Positions 54,693 to 62,701 of a DNA stretch of 64,000 bases are shown here, one piece after another. The position numbers were made by a program, and so were the translations under genes. This stretch comes from Paenibacillus wynnii (lineage in GTDB: Bacteria; Bacillota; Bacilli; Paenibacillales; Paenibacillaceae): positions 124,001 to 188,000 of the forward strand of contig NZ_JQCR01000001.1 of the NCBI RefSeq assembly GCF_000757885.1, read 5' to 3'. The stretch's first letter is position 1, and the number at the start of each line of letters is the position of its first letter. The notes under the pieces are model-generated. The model saw nothing but the letters and a program-made list of their open reading frames with translations, did no database searches and was not told the DNA's origin.

Positions 54693-54733
54693 AAAAATGC
54701 CCTCTCGCATAATTACGAGAAGGCATTTTTTAT
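54693..54733. terminator. Terminator of the small membrane gene
   Basis: AAAAAATGCC-CTCTCG and CGAGA-AGGCATTTTTTA form a long stem with an 8-base loop, 24 bases after the stop. Confidence 0.85.
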
Positions 54734-54782
54734 ACAATTCTAAATTTAGTGATCTACTCCGATTCTTGATGAATTATAGTTC

Positions 54783-54899
54783 GTGTTGGATGAAACGTTT
54801 GAAATAAGAGTGGCGGATGCTGTGAAACCATTTAGTGAAAATAACACTGACATTACGATTCACTCTCTATATTTGTCTGAGCAATATTGGGGTTTGTAA
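54783..54899 (+). pseudogene. C-terminal remnant of an unknown protein
   Basis: An open 38-codon stretch ends ...TIHSLYLSEQYWGL and a stop. It begins right after an in-frame stop and has no ribosome site. It stands 27 bases before the immunity-like gene, on the same strand and with the same A/T-rich composition. This is the arrangement expected for the tail of a polymorphic toxin before its immunity gene. The family is not recognised. Confidence 0.35.
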
Positions 54900-54926
54900 G
54901 TAATTGAGATTGTTAGGAGGGATGCT

Positions 54927-55373
54927 ATGATAGTAATGAAAGTCGAACCAGGAAAGTCTATTGGGAATCTAAGTATTGGCATGAGCAAATTAAACGTGGA
55001 GAAACTCACTAAAAAAAGTAGCCCTATTTACTTTAGAGTTGACTATGACTCAAATGATCAAGTACAGTACATTCAACTCGCTTCTGGAATAAAAGATTTA
55101 TATATTTGTGAATATAGGAATATTGATTTGTTTAATACTAAAGTAAAAGATTTAGTTACTATCTTGGATAAAATTTCTCCGTACGATAGGAATGATTCTG
55201 AATTGGGTTATTCTTATGTCTTTTCTGAAATAGGTTTATCATTATGGAGACCAAGAAACATTACAGAAGAGGATTTTGAAGAGGAATGGTTTAAAGAAAT
55301 GTCACTTGAAAACCAAGAAGATGAAAGGAAATACTTATTTTTCGAATCACTAGGTGTTTTTCAAGTGTTATAA
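54927..55373 (+). CDS. Hypothetical acidic protein, immunity-like
   Basis: A 148-residue soluble, strongly acidic protein with clearly higher A/T content than its neighbours. The start GKSIGNLSIGMSKLNVEKL recurs in small immunity-type proteins of contact toxin systems, but I cannot name a family. AGGAGG precedes the ATG. It is preceded by a short C-terminal protein remnant and followed by the prophage boundary, so it belongs to a variable spot in the chromosome. Confidence 0.5.
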   Translation: MIVMKVEPGKSIGNLSIGMSKLNVEKLTKKSSPIYFRVDYDSNDQVQYIQLASGIKDLYICEYRNIDLFNTKVKDLVTILDKISPYDRNDSELGYSYVFSEIGLSLWRPRNITEEDFEEEWFKEMSLENQEDERKYLFFESLGVFQVL

Positions 55374-55490
55374 TTCAACTAATTAACTTATAAATTAGGT
55401 AAAATGTATTTATAGATTGTCTAAATCATGTTGGTGTAGACTTATACTGATTGGAAGCAACGAAGAATGCGGACCGAAAGAAGAATCGGC

Positions 55491-55530
55491 AAATACCCCG
55501 TCAACCTAATATGGTCGGCGGGGTATTTTT
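55491..55530. terminator. Terminator left of the prophage boundary
   Basis: AAATACCCCG and CGGGGTATTTTT pair around TCAACCTAATATGGTCGG. It may originally have ended the HesB-type gene, whose 3' end lies to the right on the minus strand. Confidence 0.75.
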
Positions 55531-55595
55531 CTGTTTATACAATAAATTTAGTAAATACGCGACTCTGAAACGCTCTCACGATACCGTGCAAATCT

Positions 55596-55765
55596 CTAAA
55601 ACCGTGTCACATCAACGTTTAACAAGGCTCCTCATTCGGCTTCCCTGCATCCAATGCCGTTCTAAAGCTCGATCCGCAGCCGCATGTAGCTGTCGCATTC
55701 GGGTTGTTGATGGTGAATCGACGTATGGCTGACGGTCGGCTAAAAACCGCGTCAGATCAACGTTT
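55596..55765. repeat. Direct repeats flanking the Fe-S gene remnant
   Basis: CTAAAACCGTGTCACATCAA followed by CGTTT (55596-55620) recurs at 55740-55765 as CTAAAAACCGCGTCAGATCA and ACGTTT, about 22 of 25 positions alike. The two copies bracket the HesB-type 3' fragment and may be related to the attachment site. Confidence 0.5.
55619..55735 (-). pseudogene. 3' fragment of a HesB/IscA-type Fe-S assembly gene
   Basis: From 55717 leftwards the minus strand encodes [20 protein letters not shown] and eleven more residues, then a stop. The [18 protein letters not shown] pattern with two C-terminal cysteines is the signature end of A-type Fe-S carriers (HesB, IscA, ErpA). The rest of the gene, about 85 codons, is missing. 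Upstream codons are unrelated, so the break lies near 55720-55735. This is what a phage insertion in the 3' end of the gene leaves behind. Confidence 0.7.
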
Positions 55766-56498
55766 TTGAACGGTATCGGGGATTGTTAATCCGCTCGACT
55801 ACTTGTTAATTACGCGCCTCTACAACGCCTAATCACGCTAACCGTATCTTACCCTAGTGGCGTGCGGATTGCAACGTCAATAACGCGTTTCTTCTATATT
55901 AATAGAACGCAAAAAGGCGCAGCCCTAACGGATTGACTCCGCTAAGACTGCGCTTATTAATTTACATTTATTGGCTCCCCGAGATAAAAAATGATTCGCG
56001 TAATTAGTGAGCAGCAGAAGGCGGGTCCTGGACGGGGTGACATGGGGTCGGCCGCCTCCGCCTTAATCGTAATGCATACGCTATACATTCACGCGGGTAG
56101 TGGATCAGCGATCAGCAACCCACCGCTAGCACCGCAAACCCGCGCCCCGCCTACGTTTGTCAATCCGCTGCATAAACGCACGTTATACGCTGCATATACA
56201 TTTCCAACGGTCGGACTGAGCAATCCTTGTAACCGTGCGGAATAGCGCTGTTATCACGTTTATAGCGCTGGCAATTTATGCACGGAGTCCGATTGCGTAT
56301 ATACATCCGTTTATGCAGCGCTAGAACGCCGACCCCCCCCGAAAATTCCGGAGGGCGTCCGTCCTGACCCCCGTGCAGAAGAAATCGCCTTTTGTCCATT
56401 AATGGGACGTTAATTGTCCCGATATAAACGCAGAAAAGGCCGCGCTACCGCAGCGTTTTGCCACGATAACACGGCTGAGTTACTCGTCTGACTCAATG
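55766..56498. other. Non-coding prophage edge with inverted repeats
   Basis: No convincing gene in about 730 bases; open frames here lack ribosome sites. A perfect 12-bp inverted repeat, GCTGCATAAACG (56167-56178) and CGTTTATGCAGC (56308-56319), and a run of eight C near 56331 are visible. A terminator for leftward phage transcripts lies at 55911-55955. The sequence has the CG- and TACG-rich style of the phage genes to the right. Confidence 0.5.
55911..55955 (-). terminator. Terminator of leftward prophage transcripts
   Basis: AGGCGCAG and CTGCGCTT pair across a 25-base loop. On the minus strand TTTTTGCG follows. Confidence 0.5.
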
Positions 56499-56789
56499 TT
56501 ACAACGTTCCGATTGCGTTGAAATACCACGTCATATCCTGCGCTGTTCTCAAGCGCATACGTTCACGCGATGTTCTCCGCCATTCATTCACAAGCTTAGC
56601 GTTTACCTTACGCAGCTCCCTATCGAAGTCCTTGCGCTGTCTCCAACGTTGGAGCGTACGCCTGGTTACGCCTACACTATCCGCGATATCACTGTAGTTC
56701 ATACGTCCATCCGCAAGCAGCGCTATAGCCTGGTAATGGCGCTCATCTAACGGGGAAACCGGACGGCCGCGCTTACTATTCCGCGCCAT
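56499..56789 (-). CDS. Phage HTH protein (phBC6A51-like / terminase small subunit-like)
   Basis: A 96-residue basic protein with a resolvase-type helix-turn-helix (YSDIADSVGVTRRTLQRWRQRKDFDREL, about residues 32-59). It closely parallels the HTH of the gene before it, which it overlaps by 14 bases. Such proteins occur in Bacillus phages beside packaging genes. A DNA-recognition role is inferred. Confidence 0.65.
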   Translation of the reverse strand: MARNSKRGRPVSPLDERHYQAIALLADGRMNYSDIADSVGVTRRTLQRWRQRKDFDRELRKVNAKLVNEWRRTSRERMRLRTAQDMTWYFNAIGTL

Positions 56790-57177
56790 TGTGCGCAGGC
56801 TCCTTCGCTACCTTCAACGCCTCAATGCGTGCTCTCAGCGCTGCAACATCGGTAGTCTGTACGCTGGCCGACGCATGTACTTCGACCTTATCCGTTAGCA
56901 TACCGTGAACCTGCAGCGCCAGCTTAGCCATAGCCGCGTTCTTCTCGCGTATAGCGATCTCCGGTAGAGCTGCGATAAGCTCCGGCAGCATGTCGAGGTT
57001 ATTACGGACAATCTGCGCTTTAAGTTCTGCGATAAAGTCCGGGTCTTTCTGCCACGCGTAAATAGTTGAGCGGCTTACGTTTGCAGCGGTTGCTATTTCG
57101 TCGATTGAAGGGCGCGCCGCTTTCGGGAGTGATAGGTTCTGAATGGCCGTGTGCTGGCCCGCTGATAATGATTTCAT
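56776..57177 (-). CDS. Phage HTH protein (phBC6A51-like)
   Basis: About 133 residues. The N-terminal HTH (IDEIATAANVSRSTIYAWQKDPDFIAEL, about residues 24-51) is followed by a helical region. This is the usual look of phBC6A51-type or terminase-small-subunit-like phage proteins. I chose the ATG at 57177, with AAAGGGG eight bases before it. The longer frame to 57228 lacks a ribosome site. It is coupled to the following HTH gene. Confidence 0.68.
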   Translation of the reverse strand: MKSLSAGQHTAIQNLSLPKAARPSIDEIATAANVSRSTIYAWQKDPDFIAELKAQIVRNNLDMLPELIAALPEIAIREKNAAMAKLALQVHGMLTDKVEVHASASVQTTDVAALRARIEALKVAKEPAHNGAE

Positions 57178-57394
57178 AGTGATTTCCCCTTTACTGATTA
57201 AGATAAATAAACCTATTAAACTGTACACGACAAAGAGACCGCCCCATGGACGGCCGTAATGTGTGCGTATGATGGTAGGTTCAGCGTGAACCGAGCATAC
57301 TATTCGCCGAGCTGCGCGAGTATTTGATCCCGCATCTGTTCGAAGCCGGCGAGCTTTCCCTGCCTACTGCAGAAAGCGTAGTATTCGTGTGATA

Positions 57395-57487
57395 CTACGC
57401 AATAAGGCGATTGTATGCGGATAGACGTTCCTGTGGACTGGTTTGCGTTCTTGGCTGCGGGCGGTTAAACGGCCCGATAATTGACAT
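57395..57487 (-). CDS. Very small phage protein (30 residues)
   Basis: Thirty codons from an ATG with AAAGGAG ten bases before it. Pro/Arg/Gln-rich with no hydrophobic segment. Its reality rests only on the ribosome site and on its place between leftward phage genes. Function unknown. Confidence 0.4.
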   Translation of the reverse strand: MSIIGPFNRPQPRTQTSPQERLSAYNRLIA

Positions 57488-57588
57488 AGGCGTGCGTCTC
57501 CTTTCGTTAGGATAACGTAAAAAGCCCCGCGCGTGAGGGAGTGCGAGTTGGTGCGTAGTAAGAGGAAGAAGATAAATTAGAGTAGAAA

Positions 57589-57620
57589 TCAAAAAAGCCA
57601 CTCCGATGAGGGAGTGACTT
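57589..57620 (-). terminator. Terminator of the toxin-antitoxin pair
   Basis: AGTCACTCC and GGAGTGGCT pair around CTCATC and are followed by TTTTTGATTT, right after the toxin stop on the minus strand. Confidence 0.85.
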
Positions 57621-57625
57621 GAGGA

Positions 57626-58000
57626 TTACATATGTAGAAATTTAGATAATTGCAGCATTATGTCTTTGTATTCTTGTACTGATGCCGTTTGCGGGATTTT
57701 AAATTGTAGTTGCTCCCTGCTTATTGTATATAATTTACTGGTTCTAACACTGGTAGGTAGTTTGAGTTGAACCTTAATATCATAGGGGGGACGAGGGGGA
57801 GACTTAGTACAACTACAAACAACTACATCTCCCCTATCATCATCTCCTACTATAAATACAGGAGCATTTCTTTCTGGCTGATTTATAGCAGTATAAACCG
57901 CAAAGTAAAAATCTCCATGTTTTGCGTTTTGTCTCATATCGCGTAGTTCATTTAGCTTCCTTCTATTTCTCACCGAAGAACTTTCTAAGTTCATCCTCAT
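57626..58000 (-). CDS. PemK/MazF-like toxin
   Basis: About 124 residues. The core KHGDFYFAVY...NAPVFIVGDDDRGDVVVCSCTKSP, then KLPTSVRTSKLYTISREQLQF, follows the PemK/MazF order: GD-x-Y-x-A start, a strand with PV-x-V, a T-S/K block, and a late strand with the LYTI element. Such toxins cut mRNA. The start is uncertain: 58000 (AAGG nearby, overlapping the antitoxin) or 57937, which would give 103 residues. It is coupled to the gene before it and followed by a terminator. Confidence 0.65.
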   Translation of the reverse strand: MRMNLESSSVRNRRKLNELRDMRQNAKHGDFYFAVYTAINQPERNAPVFIVGDDDRGDVVVCSCTKSPPRPPYDIKVQLKLPTSVRTSKLYTISREQLQFKIPQTASVQEYKDIMLQLSKFLHM

Positions 58001-58220
58001 ACCAACCTTCAAAGTAATCTTCATTCTCTTCTAAGCTCTGCGCATCAGCATAAGTAATCTTGATAGGCTCTATTTTATCAAAACCAAGGATTTTTCTGAT
58101 CTCATTTACTGATAAAATTTCATCATTACTCTTAGATGTTCTCTTTAGGGCAGCAGGATTAAAAGTAGATGATTTTCTCAATACCATTCCCATCTTTTTC
58201 CCCTCCTCTTTCTTACTCAT
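57963..58220 (-). CDS. Probable antitoxin partner
   Basis: An 85-residue charged protein with a basic N-terminus (MSKKEEGKKMGMVLRKSS) and an acidic C-terminus (ENEDYFEGWYEDELRKFF), the usual polarity of an antitoxin with a DNA-binding and a toxin-binding end. It lies directly before the toxin gene and overlaps it. I chose the ATG at 58220, with GGAGG eleven bases before it. No named antitoxin family is recognised, so the role rests on context. Confidence 0.55.
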   Translation of the reverse strand: MSKKEEGKKMGMVLRKSSTFNPAALKRTSKSNDEILSVNEIRKILGFDKIEPIKITYADAQSLEENEDYFEGWYEDELRKFFGEK

Positions 58221-58515
58221 TTCACACCGCACCTCCAAGATTTTTTCACTTGGTAAAAGTATATCCCTCTGCATTATGTTCAAGACCTATGGTATCAATA
58301 ATTCCGCGAACACCGCAGTGGGCGACTCTGGTGCGTCTCAAGTATACCATAAATTTACTGTCTTGCGTACCCGCAATTTTGTGTAGTTTTTAGGGCTATG
58401 TTATAACTACTTTTTTTAGTACCAAATAATCATAAGAAAAATGAAGAGTATTTAGCTATGTGTTTTAGTTCTATAATTTAAAGTAGATTTTTATTGTGAA
58501 ATTACAACTCAAAAA

Positions 58516-58553
58516 CATAAGAGCCACTCAGAGAGTGTAACTGAAGGCTCTTT
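58516..58553. terminator. Terminator after the acidic hypothetical gene
   Basis: AAGAGCC and GGCTCTT pair across a loop that contains a second weak stem (CACTC/GAGTG). T-rich sequence follows on both strands. Confidence 0.5.
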
Positions 58554-58581
58554 TGATTCATCATTTTCATCATGGTATTTA

Positions 58582-58845
58582 TTAATCAACATGTATTAGA
58601 ATATCATCTGCGTAAATGTCATAAGGAATGAGGACCACTCTTCCAGTAGGAAGTCTTAAATACTGATCATCACCGGGATCAATGATATACCCTTCGTCAA
58701 ATATTACAAATGACTTCCAATCTTCAAAGGATAGTCTCAAAGAAATCCGGGATTGAATTGCCTCAATCTCTTCATCTGTGTAGCCTAAGGACTTCACATC
58801 GCCCTCAAAATTATAGTTACCATCCTCATCCAAAGTCCAGTTCAT
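58582..58845 (-). CDS. Hypothetical acidic protein
   Basis: An 87-residue, strongly acidic protein (MNWTLDEDGNYNFEG at the start) of unknown family. I chose the ATG at 58845, eight bases after AGGTGG; a longer frame to 58893 has no ribosome site. It lies between the tail genes and the toxin-antitoxin pair, and could be an anti-defence or regulatory phage accessory gene, which is only a guess from position. Confidence 0.55.
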   Translation of the reverse strand: MNWTLDEDGNYNFEGDVKSLGYTDEEIEAIQSRISLRLSFEDWKSFVIFDEGYIIDPGDDQYLRLPTGRVVLIPYDIYADDILIHVD

Positions 58846-59022
58846 AGCCCCTACCACCTTTTTTCTTTGATTGTAGCAGCTGGCATGGTACATTAATATA
58901 GCTTTTCTGCTAAAGCTTTTAATTACAGAGATAAACTTTAATGAACAGTATGATCCTAACGCGAATCAAGCACCCGTCAAGGATCTGCCTTCGGTCCAGT
59001 CTGCGTTAAGTATATTTGAAGA

Positions 59023-59044
59023 ACCCGCTGTTATATTTGCGGGT
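59023..59044 (-). terminator. Weak terminator after the tape-measure gene
   Basis: ACCCGC and GCGGGT pair around a 10-base A/T loop, with TTCTTCAAATA behind. It lies 17 bases after the stop and probably ends the leftward tail transcript. Confidence 0.45.
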
Positions 59045-59060
59045 CTCCGTTTATTATTCG

Positions 59061-61796
59061 TTAATCTTTAATTCCCATCGTTTGCAGCCGCTGAGCCGCG
59101 CGCGCTCTTTCGTCATATACTACCGCCATGCCAACTTTATCCGCGATCTCGACGTCGTTAACGCTCATGTCGATATTATTCGTAATATACGTCGGAGCTG
59201 CCGGTGATTGCGCTGCTACGCGTGGAGCTGCGATCATATCGAATAACGTAGCTTGCATGGCGGTAGTCAACACGAGTTCCCCTCCATGTACGATCGCAGG
59301 AACCGCCGCTCCTGACGCGCCTTTAACGATGCCGCCGTCAGCAAACGCCTGCAATTTACCGCTATCCGCCGTAACTCCGTAGAGTTTGCGTAGTTCTTCG
59401 TTACGAGCGTTAAGCCGCGCCATTTCCTCGGTATTGCCCGCCGATCTCGCGCTAGTCCAGGCGTTCTTGTTCGCAGCATACTCCGCTTGGTCAGCCGCTT
59501 TCTGTGCGCCTGCTAATGCGCTCATCTTCGTTTGATACTGCGCGATAAACGTATCGAGTTCCGATAGGATCGCTGTATTTGCGGAGGCTGCGGAAGCTAC
59601 ACGGAACGCCGCTATGCCGGCCTCCACCGTTTTCAATCCGCCAGCGTGCTCCTCGAACGCGTTAAGCAGCGCATCATACTTCGCCTCCGTCAGCGTCTTC
59701 TCCGTGTCGAACGCCTTCTCTTTCGCGGCCTTTTCGTCCTTAAGCGCGTCCTGCTGCGTTTCGAGCGTACGGTCGGACAATTCGCGGTCGTGTTCGAGTT
59801 GCATCCGGTCGATCTCTTTGAGTAGCGCCTCGCGTTCGGCTATGCCGGCCGGTCCGACTGCGCTCGCTAATACGCCGAGTCGCGCCCGTTTCTCCGCGAG
59901 TTGCGTAGCGTAGTCCGCGTCGGTATTCAGCGTTTTATTAGCGTCGCGTAGCTTTTGAATCGCGTCGATGCGTGCGTCGTAATCGTCCAACGCCGCTTTC
60001 TTACGCTTCTCAATCGCATCAAGATCGGCCTTCTCCGCTTTCTTAATCGCGTCAGTCTCCGCCTTGAGCGCGTCCTTAACAGCATCAGCGGCTTTATCCG
60101 CGGCATCCTTACGCGCTCTATATACGTCCTGTTCGAGTTTAACAGTAGACTGCGCCAGTTCCTTGCGCGCTCGATACGCTTGATCATCCGCCGCTTTATA
60201 CTGCGCAGAATCCTTAGCGTAGCGGTTACGTACGCGAGTCCACGAGTCGAGCTTCATCTGCGCAATCTCTAACTCCGTTTTGCCGGCGTCTTCCATGCGG
60301 CGTTCCTCCGCGTCAATCCACGTTGCGCTGAAATCATAGCGTGATTGTACGCTGTCCTCCGATAAGCGCTTGAGTTGTAACTGCAGCGTGCGCGCGTCCT
60401 CTACGGATTCCTTAAGGAACGCCGCGTGCTTCGTCTTGAGCGCGTCGTATTTCTTAATCTGCGCATCCGCCGTGAGATTATAGAACTCCGATTGATACTG
60501 GATTGTCTTAATGTCCTGTTCGTACGCTTTCTTACGTGCTTCAGCGGCAAGTTCCGCGGGAGTTTTGCCGGTTTTACCCTTCGCGTCCTTCTTAGCGTCC
60601 GGAGCTACGATATCCTTAGTAAACGTCTGCGCGCCGCTCTCAACCTCGGACGCTAGTTTTTCCAACTCCCGCGTAGCATCGTTATATTTTTGCTGCTTTT
60701 GGAGTTCCTCCGATATCTGCGCATCCACTTCCGCCTTAGCTCCGGATGTTGCCATCATTGACAAGGCCCCGTTCATTACGATATCGCCGACTTTTCCGGA
60801 GGCTTTACGTTGGGTATCCGCAGTACGGGCCGCTATGTCGTTGGAAAACGTGCTCGCGTTGGCTCCGGACACAATCGCCAGTGCGTTACTAAGTCGCGTG
60901 AGATTGTCTATCTGCGCCTGAACCGCCTTAGCTTGCGCCTCATTTTCCTTCGCAAAATTACGTATTCTCGTCGTTGCGTTAGTGGCGGCCATATCCGTAA
61001 AGCGCTTATCCGTATCGATCTGCGTGATAATCTTATCGATGTTATCCGCGCGGATACGGCCATCTTCGCCTTGGTGCGCGTTGAGTTCCGGATATTGTCC
61101 GATTAACTTTTCCGTAATATCGACCATGCGAGTTTTCTGCGATGCGTCGAGCGTCTGCAGTCCGTTAAGCTCCTTAAACTGCGTGGCTAATGCGCTCATT
61201 TCCTTAAGCGTAGCCTTCTTCGTTGCGAGAGCTTCATACTCCGCCTTATCCTGCTCGGTAACGCGATCGACCGAATACTTGAGCGCCTTATTGAGTTCGC
61301 CAAGTGCGTCCGTTGCTGCCGTTACACCGTCGAATCCCATACTACGGAGATTAGCGTCAACCTTTTCGAGCTCATCGTTAATATCCATCGCTTCGGACAT
61401 TATAGCCGGCGTGCCTTCCCCGCGATCCCATATCGATTGAAACTCCGCTATCCGTTGTTGTAACTTCGCGCGTTCTTCGAGGACAGCGTTAAGTTCCTCC
61501 GCTTTCGAGCGTATTGTATCGTCGTCCGCAGTAGTACGGTCGATCGGCGCTTTAGCGAGTAACTCGTTGAGCTCTTTCTGCGCGGACAACATCGCTTCGG
61601 TCGCGGCTTTATCGCGTGATTTAGCCGCTGTCAATACGCCGAATCCAGTAGCCAACGCACCAACCGCGAGTATCGCTAATCCTAACGGACCTGCCGCTAT
61701 GCCGAGTCCAGCGGCGGCGACTTTAATCGCGGTGAACAGCGCGGGTATTACCTTTAGCGCCGTAGATAACGACGTTATCCCGACAACGAACAGCAA
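59061..61796 (-). CDS. Phage tail tape-measure protein, C-terminal part (frameshifted)
   Basis: This 911-codon part is the middle and C-terminus of the tape-measure protein. A hydrophobic region comes first (IPALFTAIKVAAAGLGIAAGP). Long alanine-, lysine- and glutamate-rich coiled-coil stretches then fill most of the length, and a C-terminal segment (MSVNDVEIADKVGMAVV) ends it. The open frame in fact begins near 61862, in LAEFTSENKELVSGL, with no start codon or ribosome site. That is one base out of frame with the N-terminal part. So the two pieces were one protein of about 1200 residues, which fixes tail length. Confidence 0.85.
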   Translation of the reverse strand: MLFVVGITSLSTALKVIPALFTAIKVAAAGLGIAAGPLGLAILAVGALATGFGVLTAAKSRDKAATEAMLSAQKELNELLAKAPIDRTTADDDTIRSKAEELNAVLEERAKLQQRIAEFQSIWDRGEGTPAIMSEAMDINDELEKVDANLRSMGFDGVTAATDALGELNKALKYSVDRVTEQDKAEYEALATKKATLKEMSALATQFKELNGLQTLDASQKTRMVDITEKLIGQYPELNAHQGEDGRIRADNIDKIITQIDTDKRFTDMAATNATTRIRNFAKENEAQAKAVQAQIDNLTRLSNALAIVSGANASTFSNDIAARTADTQRKASGKVGDIVMNGALSMMATSGAKAEVDAQISEELQKQQKYNDATRELEKLASEVESGAQTFTKDIVAPDAKKDAKGKTGKTPAELAAEARKKAYEQDIKTIQYQSEFYNLTADAQIKKYDALKTKHAAFLKESVEDARTLQLQLKRLSEDSVQSRYDFSATWIDAEERRMEDAGKTELEIAQMKLDSWTRVRNRYAKDSAQYKAADDQAYRARKELAQSTVKLEQDVYRARKDAADKAADAVKDALKAETDAIKKAEKADLDAIEKRKKAALDDYDARIDAIQKLRDANKTLNTDADYATQLAEKRARLGVLASAVGPAGIAEREALLKEIDRMQLEHDRELSDRTLETQQDALKDEKAAKEKAFDTEKTLTEAKYDALLNAFEEHAGGLKTVEAGIAAFRVASAASANTAILSELDTFIAQYQTKMSALAGAQKAADQAEYAANKNAWTSARSAGNTEEMARLNARNEELRKLYGVTADSGKLQAFADGGIVKGASGAAVPAIVHGGELVLTTAMQATLFDMIAAPRVAAQSPAAPTYITNNIDMSVNDVEIADKVGMAVVYDERARAAQRLQTMGIKD

Positions 61797-61858
61797 TATC
61801 CCGCCGGTTCCCGTAGCGAGGCCGGATACGAGTTCCTTATTCTCCGAGGTAAATTCCG

Positions 61859-62701
61859 CTAGTCCTCTAAAGCGCTTTGTATAACCGGCGTAAACGCATC
61901 TAAAGCGCTTTGTATAACCGGCGTAAACGCTTCGCCCATCGCTACCGTCGCGCTATTCGTAGCTTGCGTAAAGCGCGCTTGTGATCCGATGATGCCTTCC
62001 ATTGCTTCACTCGCGTTGCCGACGTAATAAGCGCCCTCGCGGATAAAACCGTTCAGTGCTGCTTGTGTCTTCTGTGCATCCGTAAGTTTACCGACGGTCG
62101 TACCGATGGATGCCGCGTATTCCTTTTGCATAACGCTCAGATTCTTCGTTACGCCGACCGCATCCGCAAGCACGGAGTTACCGTTCTTAATCCCGTCGAG
62201 TGACGCTTGTATTGCGCCCCCAAGCGTATAGAACGACTGTCGCCCGTATGCCGCTGAATCCGCGAGTGACGTAATCAGCTTCGTTGATTCATCGAGGTTT
62301 AATCCGGTGGATAGCGCAGTCTTGTACGCTTGTGCCGCCTCGGTCAGCGATAGGAATCCGCGTGACGCCAATTCCTGTACGGCCGCGTTAGCATCGCGCG
62401 TCTGTACGCCGAATCCTTTCGCCACCGCGTTAAGTCCCGCAAATGCCGCGTGTAACTTCGTAGCTTCGTTAACGGCGCGCTGCATCTCGTTAACTAGCTT
62501 CGATAAGCCCGCGCCTGCCGTGAGTCCTGCGATTGCGCCGCCCATATCGCGGAATCCGTCAGCGCCGCGCCGCGTATCGCGCTCTAAATCCTGTATACGC
62601 CGGCGCGCCTCCTCTAACTGGCGGCGAAACTCCGCGGTTTCGAGCGTGATCCTGGCGCGTATTTCTCCTACGTTAGAACCTCCGTTAGGCAATTTTATCA
62701 A
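61859..62701 (-). CDS. Phage tail tape-measure protein, N-terminal part (frameshifted)
   Basis: 280 residues with the TP901-type tape-measure core: coiled coil EIRARITLETAEFRRQLEEA, a Gly/Ala-rich region, then ASRGFLSLTEAAQAYKTAL and the NGNSVLADAVGVTKNLS and FTQATNSATVAMGEAFTPV blocks. It ends abruptly in SALED just after a duplicated 11-residue unit (AFTPVIQSALD). The start is probably a TTG at 62701, overlapping the preceding gene by 17 bases. Confidence 0.87.
   Translation of the reverse strand: MIKLPNGGSNVGEIRARITLETAEFRRQLEEARRRIQDLERDTRRGADGFRDMGGAIAGLTAGAGLSKLVNEMQRAVNEATKLHAAFAGLNAVAKGFGVQTRDANAAVQELASRGFLSLTEAAQAYKTALSTGLNLDESTKLITSLADSAAYGRQSFYTLGGAIQASLDGIKNGNSVLADAVGVTKNLSVMQKEYAASIGTTVGKLTDAQKTQAALNGFIREGAYYVGNASEAMEGIIGSQARFTQATNSATVAMGEAFTPVIQSALDAFTPVIQSALED
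61866..61931 (-). repeat. 33-bp tandem duplication in the tape-measure gene
   Basis: Two 33-base units (61866-61898 and 61899-61931) are identical except for the last base. They encode AFTPVIQSALD twice in frame. The reading frame breaks within 10 bases of the second unit. Confidence 0.9.

Noticed and set aside
55991-56245. 84-codon open frame on the plus strand
   Set aside because: It opposes the direction of the phage genes, has no ribosome site and its composition looks non-coding.
56160-56399. 79-codon open frame on the minus strand at the prophage edge
   Set aside because: No ribosome site before either possible start, and it spans the inverted repeat; too weak to call.
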